DNA from: Catenulispora sp. EB89
GTDB lineage: Bacteria; Actinomycetota; Actinomycetes; Streptomycetales; Catenulisporaceae
DNA: 64,000 nt
Assembly (NCBI RefSeq): GCF_041261445.1
Contig: NZ_JBGCCU010000024.1
Location: 62,001-126,000 of the forward strand
Direction: 5' to 3'
Numbering within the stretch: position 1 is the stretch's first letter; each line of letters starts with the position of its first letter. The translations under genes were made by a program, and so were the position numbers. Under the pieces are notes generated by a model. The model made no database searches, had not been told where the DNA came from, and saw nothing but the letters and a program-made list of their open reading frames with translations. Shown in pieces: positions 58,087-64,000 of the stretch.

Positions 58087-59325
58087 TCAGAACCACGTCG
58101 GCGCGAAGGGCTGCCCGGCCGTCTTGAACATCCGGTCGGCGACCCCCAACGCTCCCGGCGTCTCCTCCGCCACCAGGTTCGCCGCCGCCAACAACGACGG
58201 CGCGTAGCCGCCCAACAGCAGCGATCCGAGGCTCTGCACCGGGAGTGACAGGTCCGGGCTCTCCGTCGTGCGCCTCACCGTCGCGCCGTCCGGGCCCGCT
58301 TCGAGGGCGTAGACGCCGTCGGCGTAGCCGTCCTTGTCGTGGACGGCCAGCACGAGCCTGGCCTCATGGCCGTAGGTGCGCGCCGACAGCGCCGCCTCGG
58401 CGTCCAGGATGCGCAGCCACAGCGTGTCGTAGCGATCCGCCTGCCAGGCGGCGCGCGGGTCGGTCATGAACAGGCGCCAGGTGTCATCGCTCGGCTGGAG
58501 GTCCACCTCGACGCGGACGATCCAGTCCTGCTCCCAGAGGAACTGCATCAGGCGGGCCCAGATCGCGGGGGTCTCGGCCAGGACCGAGGCGTTGAGTGTC
58601 ATGTTCTTCGTGAAGCCGACGTTCTCGGGCGCGCGTTCGGCCGAGTAGCTCGCGTAGCCGCGGGCGACGCCGTCGTCGTCGCGGCAGACCGCGAACAACG
58701 TGCTCTTGTCGACAGGCTGGCCCTCCGCCTGGAGCAGTCCGGCGCTGTAGCGCCACCACTGTGGCGACCGCTCGATCGCGCCGGGAGTCGTCGCGCGTAT
58801 CCGGTCGTAGACGGAGGGCATCTCCTCGCACCAGCACTCGGCGCTCACCAACTCCACGGTGCCGGGCAGCGGCGCCAGCAGGCCGGCCGTGCGAGCGTCG
58901 ATGCGGGTCCTGACCTCCTCGGTCGCGCGGCCGTAGCCGAACCGGCCGTAGATCGGCCACTCCGAGGGGATCAGGATCGAGGCGGCCTCGCCGCGCTCCG
59001 CCGACTGCCGCAGGCCGCGCGTCATCAGCTCTTTGAGGATGCCGCGGCGGCGGTGCGTCTGCTGCACGGTGACCGCGGTGACGGCACCCACGCCGAGCGG
59101 CGCGCCGCCGGGCACCGTCAGCTCGGTGTGGAACGTGCCATGCGTACCGACCACCAGCTCGCCGTCGAACGCACCGAGCACCCGCCCCTGGCCGAGCTCC
59201 TGCTCCCACAAGGTCCGGCGCACGCCGTCGCTGCCGCGCTGGTCGAAGTGGAAGAAGCCGACGCTGACCGCGTCGGACCACGCGGGGAACCCGGCGTCGG
59301 AGATGGACTTGATCTCGATGGTCAT
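58087..59325 (-). CDS. Eis-type GNAT N-acetyltransferase
   Basis: A 412-residue acetyltransferase of the Eis family, the usual length. The central GNAT core holds the acetyl-CoA site VTVQQTHRRRGILKELM and the Eis-typical IPSEWPIYGRFGYGRA, and the end VADRMFKTAGQPFAPTWF supplies the C-terminal carboxylate used as a base in Eis. Family enzymes acetylate amines of aminoglycosides, peptides or proteins. Natural substrate unknown. It is convergent with the pentapeptide gene. Confidence 0.93.
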   Translation of the reverse strand: MTIEIKSISDAGFPAWSDAVSVGFFHFDQRGSDGVRRTLWEQELGQGRVLGAFDGELVVGTHGTFHTELTVPGGAPLGVGAVTAVTVQQTHRRRGILKELMTRGLRQSAERGEAASILIPSEWPIYGRFGYGRATEEVRTRIDARTAGLLAPLPGTVELVSAECWCEEMPSVYDRIRATTPGAIERSPQWWRYSAGLLQAEGQPVDKSTLFAVCRDDDGVARGYASYSAERAPENVGFTKNMTLNASVLAETPAIWARLMQFLWEQDWIVRVEVDLQPSDDTWRLFMTDPRAAWQADRYDTLWLRILDAEAALSARTYGHEARLVLAVHDKDGYADGVYALEAGPDGATVRRTTESPDLSLPVQSLGSLLLGGYAPSLLAAANLVAEETPGALGVADRMFKTAGQPFAPTWF

Positions 59326-59445
59326 GCGGTGATCCTCCCTGGAGACCGTTCCATGATCCCCCAGAGACGGCGGCCCCCGCTCGGAATTTGGAGCCGGGGC
59401 CTGGATCCGTATCTGTATCTGTATCTGTCGGAAGTCAGCCGGACC

Positions 59446-60198
59446 TCAGCAGGAGATGTTGCCCGGGCCGACGTCGGTGCCGAGCATGGCGACGTACTTC
59501 CTGTAGAGACTGACGCGGTCGTTGCGCTCGTCAGGGTTCTTACCGGTGCACTCGAGCTCGCCGTTGAAGCTCCGGATGGTCTCGCCGAAGCCCTTGCCCT
59601 GGACCATGGAGTCGTGCGAGGTCCGCGCCCCGGCCCCGGGCTGCGAGTTCCAGAACCACAGGCCGGTCTTCCAGGCCACGGTGGGATCCTTCTCGACCTT
59701 GTAGGGGTCGTGGAGCAGGTCGATGTGCAGGGCGTCGCCCGCCGCCTTGTAGTTGTAGTTCCAGCTCAGCTGTGTCGGACCGCGGCCGTAGTAGCCCGAC
59801 TGGCCCGCGGGGCAGCCGTAAGGCTGGCCGTGGTCACAGTAGTGCGGGTAGTTGGCGGTGTTCTGCTCCACGACGTACTTCAGGCCGCCGGTCTCGTGGC
59901 TGACGTTGGCCAGGAACGCGGCGGCTTCCCGCTTCTTGACGCTCTCGCCGCCGGTGTTCGCAAAGCCCGGGTACGCCGAGAGCGCGGCGGTCAGCCCTTG
60001 GTAGGTATAGAAGGAGTTCCGACCTGGGAACATCTTGTCGAACTGCGCCTGCGAGACGACGAACCCGGAGCCCTTGGCCGCGGCCGAGGCGGGCACAGCG
60101 GCAGAGGCGGAGGCCGTCGGCGCGATCGGTCCGCCGAGGAGACTCACGAAAACGGCCGCGGCCGCTGCGGCGGCCTTGAGAATGCGATGGGATGGCAT
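59446..60198 (-). CDS. Secreted GH19 chitinase
   Basis: A 250-residue secreted chitinase. Signal peptide ending near PTASASA; single GH19 catalytic domain with SHETGG (Glu102) and the second acid Glu111 nine residues later, the spacing seen in Streptomyces ChiC-type enzymes, plus YYGRGPTQLSWNYNYKAAG. No chitin-binding module is fused. It hydrolyses chitin beta-1,4 bonds with inversion and can attack fungal walls. It diverges from the CarD-like gene. Confidence 0.94.
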   Translation of the reverse strand: MPSHRILKAAAAAAAVFVSLLGGPIAPTASASAAVPASAAAKGSGFVVSQAQFDKMFPGRNSFYTYQGLTAALSAYPGFANTGGESVKKREAAAFLANVSHETGGLKYVVEQNTANYPHYCDHGQPYGCPAGQSGYYGRGPTQLSWNYNYKAAGDALHIDLLHDPYKVEKDPTVAWKTGLWFWNSQPGAGARTSHDSMVQGKGFGETIRSFNGELECTGKNPDERNDRVSLYRKYVAMLGTDVGPGNISC

Positions 60199-60377
60199 GC
60201 GTCCATGCTCTCGTCATGCCTTGCCAATGTCTTGATCGACACGCCGCAAGGCCGCCGCTGCGACAGCAGCCTGATTTCGGAGTACGCATACCGATGGCAA
60301 TGCGGGTACTAATACCGGCGCCACCGCCATGATCCGCCACCTAGAGTCGAGCATCCTCAACCGCGAAAGGACCGCCC

Positions 60378-60917
60378 ATGACCGACGTCGCCCTGGACCT
60401 CGCCGAGGGCAGTGCTCTCATCGCGATGGCGTTGGGTCCGGAATCCGGCGTCGTGCGCGTCCAGGGGCGGACGGTGCGGGACGGACTCGACTACGTCGTG
60501 GTGCACAACGACGCCACGACGATGAGCATCCCGCTCGGCGAGGCCGACGCGCTGCTGCGGATGCCGGTGTCCTGGGAGCAGGCCGAGCGGTGGCTGGAGC
60601 GGCTGCGCGACACCGAGCCGGCCGACGACGTGCGCGCCTGGACGGAGCGCTTCGCGGAGTACGAGGCCGCGCTGGTGTCGAGCGTGGACGACGAGTTCGT
60701 GGAGCTGCTGCGCCGGCTCTACGCGTCGCCGTACGCGTCCTCGCGCGGCGAGCTGCGCCTCATCTGGGCCTTCGAGCGGATGGTCGTCGAGGAGATCGCC
60801 CTGGTGCTCGGTGTGGACGCCGAAGATCTGGTCGACGAGTTGCACGCGCTGCACAGCACGCACGGGACGTTCGCCCCCTCGGCGTCGCAGCGCCTGGACG
60901 GGCCGGTCCGGCGCTGA
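60378..60917 (+). CDS. Divergent CarD-like protein
   Basis: A 179-residue protein. It was first read as unknown, but the layout matches CarD/CdnL RNA-polymerase-binding proteins: an N-terminal beta domain (GVVRVQGRTVRDGLDYVVV, then MSIPLGEADALL) like the Tudor-like polymerase-binding part, followed by helices with a conserved Trp (DDVRAWTERFAEYEAALVS, FVELLRRLYAS) and RGELRLIWAFERMVVEEIA. Canonical CarD opens with a KVGDTVVYPHHG segment, which is absent here. This is a distant paralogue at best, possibly a transcription factor that tunes promoter opening. AAAGGA precedes the ATG. Confidence 0.6.
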   Translation: MTDVALDLAEGSALIAMALGPESGVVRVQGRTVRDGLDYVVVHNDATTMSIPLGEADALLRMPVSWEQAERWLERLRDTEPADDVRAWTERFAEYEAALVSSVDDEFVELLRRLYASPYASSRGELRLIWAFERMVVEEIALVLGVDAEDLVDELHALHSTHGTFAPSASQRLDGPVRR

Positions 60918-60976
60918 CCCCGGTCGGGACCGTCCGGTGCCGACCCTCCTCAACCCTCCCGCCTCCTCAGCCCTCC

Positions 60977-61780
60977 TCAACCCTGCTCGGTCTGGTCAGC
61001 CAGCAGCTCCAAATCCTCCGCGCTCAGCGTCACCGTCTTGACCAGCTCCCGGATCAGGTTCACGCTCAGCGTCGACCCGACCGGCTCCCCCACCTCGTCC
61101 CGCATCAGCCCGCGCACGCCCCGGCGGTGCAGGCGCTCGCGCACCTCCTCGACGGTGTTCGCGACCGTGCGGAAGTTCCAGGCCTTGGTGGTGTACGGCG
61201 AGGCGTTCGCCGTCTGCGCGGTGTCCTCCCAGGTCAGCGGGAGCGGGAAGGTCTCCTGGCCCTCCAGGTAGCGCCGGGCCAGCGCGGTCAGGACCAGCCG
61301 CTCCTGCGCCGACAGCTCGTACACCGTCTCCGGGTCGACCGTCGGCGCCTTCGTCGTGGAGCGGGGGTGGTGGTCGTCGTCGTCCACCAGGCGAACCTCA
61401 ACAAGGTGGGAGCGCTGCTTCGAGGAGTTGATGACCAGCGGGGTGTATCCGGGTTCGATGACGCGCCGGTGGCCCTTGAGCATCAGCGAGCCGTTGGGCA
61501 GCTCGATCGGCAGCTGCCCGGTATTCGTCAGCCACCAGCCGCCGTCCGGGCCGGTGCAGGTGAACACGCCGTGCCGGCGGCTGACCGTCGGGTCGTCGAC
61601 GCCGACCGGGACGTGCACGTCCTCCCGGTCGCGCCCGAACAGCAGCGTGTACCTGCGCGCCGGCACCGCGTAGCCGCCTTCGGGGCCGAGCACGAAGATC
61701 GTGCCGGGCGGCGCCGACGGGACGCTCTCGGACGGGCTGCCGGGCGGCAGCATGCGCGGGGGGAAGTGGGCGTTCGGCAT
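60977..61780 (-). CDS. FHA-domain protein
   Basis: A 267-residue cytosolic protein. Residues about 25-115 are an FHA domain (YTLLFGRDREDVHVPV, PTVSRRHGVFTC, then LTNTGQLPIELPNGS), which binds phosphothreonine. The C-terminal part is a winged-helix-like region with LSAQERLVLTALARRYL and ANTVEEVRERLHRRG. FHA partners of this kind are usually substrates or readers of Ser/Thr kinases; a kinase gene starts about 120 bases away. Convergent with the CarD-like gene, divergent from the kinase. Confidence 0.88.
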   Translation of the reverse strand: MPNAHFPPRMLPPGSPSESVPSAPPGTIFVLGPEGGYAVPARRYTLLFGRDREDVHVPVGVDDPTVSRRHGVFTCTGPDGGWWLTNTGQLPIELPNGSLMLKGHRRVIEPGYTPLVINSSKQRSHLVEVRLVDDDDHHPRSTTKAPTVDPETVYELSAQERLVLTALARRYLEGQETFPLPLTWEDTAQTANASPYTTKAWNFRTVANTVEEVRERLHRRGVRGLMRDEVGEPVGSTLSVNLIRELVKTVTLSAEDLELLADQTEQG

Positions 61781-61897
61781 GGTCAGGGTGCCTCCGTTCA
61801 GCTGTCCGTCAGTGTATGAGGGTGCGCAGAGGACCGGTCCTTAATGATCAAAGCAAATTGCACGGCCACGGAGTGCTCGATAACCTACCGACCGTGA

Positions 61898-63679
61898 GTG
61901 CACCCAGCGGACGGCGCGCCGATGGATGAGGAAGTCGCCGAACCGCTCGGGCCGGGCGACCCCCGCGAGATAGGCCAGTTCACCATCATCGGCCTGCTCG
62001 GCACCGGTGGCATGGGTGAGGTGTACCTCGGCACCCGCGACGGACGGTACGTCGCCGTCAAGCGCGTCAAGCCCCGCCTGGTCTCCGGCGAGCGGTTCAA
62101 CCGCGAGGTCGCGATCCTGCACCGGGTGCCCTTCGGCGTCGCGCCGTCGCTGCTCGCCAGCGACAACACCGCGCCGGAGCCGTGGTTCGCCACCGAGTAC
62201 GTGCCGGGCCTCACCGTGGACGACGCGATCCGCTCCTTCGGCCCGCTGACCGCCGGGGAACTGTGGCTGCTGCTGGCCGAGACCGCCGCGCATCTCCAGG
62301 TCGTGCACGACGCCGGGATCGTGCACCGCGATCTGAAGCCGGCCAACATCATGCTGGTGCGCGACGGCGTGAAGCTCATCGACTTCGGCATCGCGCTGGC
62401 CGACGACCAGTCCCGGCTGACGCGCAGCGGCGCGAGCTCCGGGACGCGCGGGTTCACGGCCCCGGAGCAGGAATCCGGGGACCGGGAGGTCTCGGCGCCG
62501 GCCGACGTGTACTCGCTGGCCGCCACGCTGACCTACGCGGCCTCGGCCCGGCTGCCCGGCCTGGTCCTGGACATCGGGCCGATCCGGGCGCTGGACGCCG
62601 ATCTGGCGGCCGTCATCGAACCCTGTTTCGCCGCCGACCCCCAGGCCCGGCCGACGGCCGCCGACCTGGTCGCCGCTGCCCGGGAGCACGCGGACGCCAC
62701 GAGCACGTCCTGGCCGTCGGAGGCGATGGAGCGGATAGCCCGGCGGCGGGACTTCGCCGCGACGCCGGTGAGCGTGATCGACACGGTGGTCCCGCCGGAT
62801 CAGGACATTGACACCGCCGAGCCGGAGGCCGGTCCGACGCGGTCGCTGGCCGATACGAAGAAGGCGGCGACGGCGACGCGTCGGCGTTATCTCGTGCCGC
62901 TGGCGGCGATCGCGACGCTGTGCGCGCTGGTGGCCGGAGTGCTCGCGGTGCTGTCCTCGCACCAGAAATCCGGGTCGCACCCGATTTCGGCGGCGTCCGG
63001 GGCGGGCATCGTGCCGGTGGCCGGGGAGCTGTCGCCGTCCGCGGGGCGTACCGGCGGCACCGGCGGCACCGGCACGGCCACGGGCTCCGGCCGGCCGACG
63101 ACTCCGGGAGCGACCACGTCCGGCGCGGGTACGCAGCCGAGCGGGCCCTCGTCGAACGCGGCCGGCGGGCCGGGTCCGCAGCCCACCTCGGCGGTCGGCT
63201 CCACGCCGGGCTCGTCGCCGAAGGGCGGCGCCAGCTCGCCGGGGCGGCCGGTCGGCAGCACCACCGGGCCGGGCAGCACGCCGAGTTCCGCGCCGCCGCC
63301 GAAGTCCGGGCCGACGCCCACCGCGTCGTCGATTCCGGGCATCAACAGCGCCGACGACCCAGCGCGCGTTCCGAATTCCGAGGCGGACGTTGACGTGGCG
63401 TTCGGTGACGCGGCGTGCTCGGCGTGGCTGGACTCCGACGGCTCCGGCAACCTCGCGGGAGTGCTGAACACCTCGTGGACCCAGTCCTGCGTCGCCGAGA
63501 TCATCCGCAGCGACGGGTTGGCCTACACCTTCAGCGCCTCTCAATACGCTGAGAAGACGAACTTTCTGCCCGACCAGGGCTACTCGATGCAGATCTGTGT
63601 CTGGCACGCGGACCAGAAGAGCGGACAGGCGTGCTCGCCGCAGTTCGCGATGAGCGGCACCACGCCGGTCCAGAAGTAG
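61898..63679 (+). CDS. Membrane Ser/Thr protein kinase with secreted tail
   Basis: A 593-residue Hanks-type kinase (585 if ATG 61922 is the start). Kinase domain about residues 25-280: GTGGMGEVYLG, VAVKRVK, HRDLKPANIML, IDFGIALA, TRGFTAPEQES. One transmembrane segment lies near residue 335 (LVPLAAIATLCALVAGVLAVL). The outside part begins with a long Gly/Ser/Thr/Pro-rich linker and ends in a Cys-containing globular domain (residues about 490-593: CSAWLDSDGSG, SCVAEIIRS, MQICVWHADQ, QACSPQF). It is the neighbour of an FHA protein, its plausible substrate. Confidence 0.92.
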   Translation: MHPADGAPMDEEVAEPLGPGDPREIGQFTIIGLLGTGGMGEVYLGTRDGRYVAVKRVKPRLVSGERFNREVAILHRVPFGVAPSLLASDNTAPEPWFATEYVPGLTVDDAIRSFGPLTAGELWLLLAETAAHLQVVHDAGIVHRDLKPANIMLVRDGVKLIDFGIALADDQSRLTRSGASSGTRGFTAPEQESGDREVSAPADVYSLAATLTYAASARLPGLVLDIGPIRALDADLAAVIEPCFAADPQARPTAADLVAAAREHADATSTSWPSEAMERIARRRDFAATPVSVIDTVVPPDQDIDTAEPEAGPTRSLADTKKAATATRRRYLVPLAAIATLCALVAGVLAVLSSHQKSGSHPISAASGAGIVPVAGELSPSAGRTGGTGGTGTATGSGRPTTPGATTSGAGTQPSGPSSNAAGGPGPQPTSAVGSTPGSSPKGGASSPGRPVGSTTGPGSTPSSAPPPKSGPTPTASSIPGINSADDPARVPNSEADVDVAFGDAACSAWLDSDGSGNLAGVLNTSWTQSCVAEIIRSDGLAYTFSASQYAEKTNFLPDQGYSMQICVWHADQKSGQACSPQFAMSGTTPVQK

Positions 63680-63687
63680 GCGTCCGG

Positions 63688-64000
63688 TCAGCTCTGCTCG
63701 TTCGCCTCGGCCGCGACCAGGGCGTCGACGTCGGCCTGGGTCTCGGCCCGGGCCTGGAACTGAAGGCCCACGCTGAAGCCCAGGTCGCCGCCGCCCCCGA
63801 GCGACTGGACCACCGCCGCCGCATCCGGGTCCTGACACGAGAGGTTCTTCGGGCGACCGACCGGAAGCTCGGCGGTCATCTCGCACTGGCCGGCCGGTTG
63901 TCGGCCGACGGTGACCCTGGCCGTCACGTCGACGACGACCGCATCGGTCGGCGCCGAAGCCACGACGCTGTTGACGGATACGGTGCATGTACTGTCCGAG
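63688..64000 (-). CDS. Partial protein, right edge of window
   Basis: The C-terminal 103 residues of a minus-strand gene that runs off the right edge. A Cys-rich beta-type sequence (CTVSVNSVVASAP, GQCEMTAELPVGRPKNL, CQDPDAAAV) ends in an acidic AlaGlu-rich tail. Composition and cysteines suggest an exported protein or domain. No family is recognised. The frame continues open beyond 63963, so an internal GTG there is not the true start. Confidence 0.55.
   Translation of the reverse strand, partial: SDSTCTVSVNSVVASAPTDAVVVDVTARVTVGRQPAGQCEMTAELPVGRPKNLSCQDPDAAAVVQSLGGGGDLGFSVGLQFQARAETQADVDALVAAEANEQS

Overview
The window is about 70% G+C, with GTG and TTG starts, several genes that appear to lack leaders, lipobox-type secreted lipoproteins, PASTA-less Ser/Thr kinases, a CvnD-type GTPase and large multidomain secreted glycosidases. 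This points to a soil-type filamentous actinobacterium (Streptomycetales/Catenulisporales grade). The genus is an inference, not something read directly. No phage genes, insertion sequences, CRISPR arrays, origins or rRNAs were seen; there is one tRNA.

Layout. 0.1-2.4 kb: short KdpD/KdpE-like two-component pair diverging from a small zinc-ribbon protein. 2.4-4.3 kb: VOC protein, a ROK regulator without the usual zinc motif, small membrane protein. 4.4-8.8 kb: carbohydrate ABC importer (permease, permease, binding lipoprotein; no ATPase) diverging from its probable LacI-family repressor. 8.8-12.3 kb: TetR regulator, then a PucR-type regulator beside an APC amino-acid/amine permease. 12.5-18 kb: PaaX-type regulator, a non-coding repeat island, a small membrane protein, and boxB-boxC of the aerobic benzoyl-CoA epoxide pathway, followed by an orphan CvnD-type GTPase. 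18.8-20.9 kb: 3-methyladenine glycosylase, tRNA-Lys with a strong terminator, and a scar where two decayed genes abut. 20.8-25.6 kb: MocR regulator/MFS exporter pair, BrkB membrane protein, TetR, DUF1508 protein.

25.7-37.2 kb is the most distinctive part: a secreted polysaccharide-degradation cluster of a GH95-like enzyme, a GH42-related enzyme and a large GH3 enzyme, followed by a ROK regulator. All three enzymes end in the same triplicated 44-residue fascin-like beta-trefoil module; the GH95-like and GH3 enzymes also share a second, roughly 180-residue beta module. A GH31 alpha-glucosidase-like enzyme with ricin-type lectin repeats (49.6-53.2 kb) and a GH19 chitinase (59.4-60.2 kb) extend the secreted hydrolase set. 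The GH31 gene has tandem AACGTT palindromes upstream that resemble the operator-like site in front of the sugar importer, so a shared LacI-type control is possible.

37.2-46 kb holds small regulator/enzyme pairs, several with clear operator-like inverted repeats: SDR/LysR, TetR/quinone oxidoreductase and GntR/membrane protein, plus a lipase-like hydrolase, a Pht5-like binding-fold protein and an SDR missing its catalytic tyrosine. 46-64 kb holds a succinate-semialdehyde dehydrogenase, two Ser/Thr kinases, an FHA protein, a TlpA-type lipoprotein, an AAA-type P-loop protein, a duplicated pentapeptide-repeat protein, an Eis-type acetyltransferase and a small protein that looks like a divergent CarD RNA-polymerase-binding factor next to the FHA and kinase genes. 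Short tandem repeats of 8-18 bp repeatedly sit inside or just after genes across the whole window.
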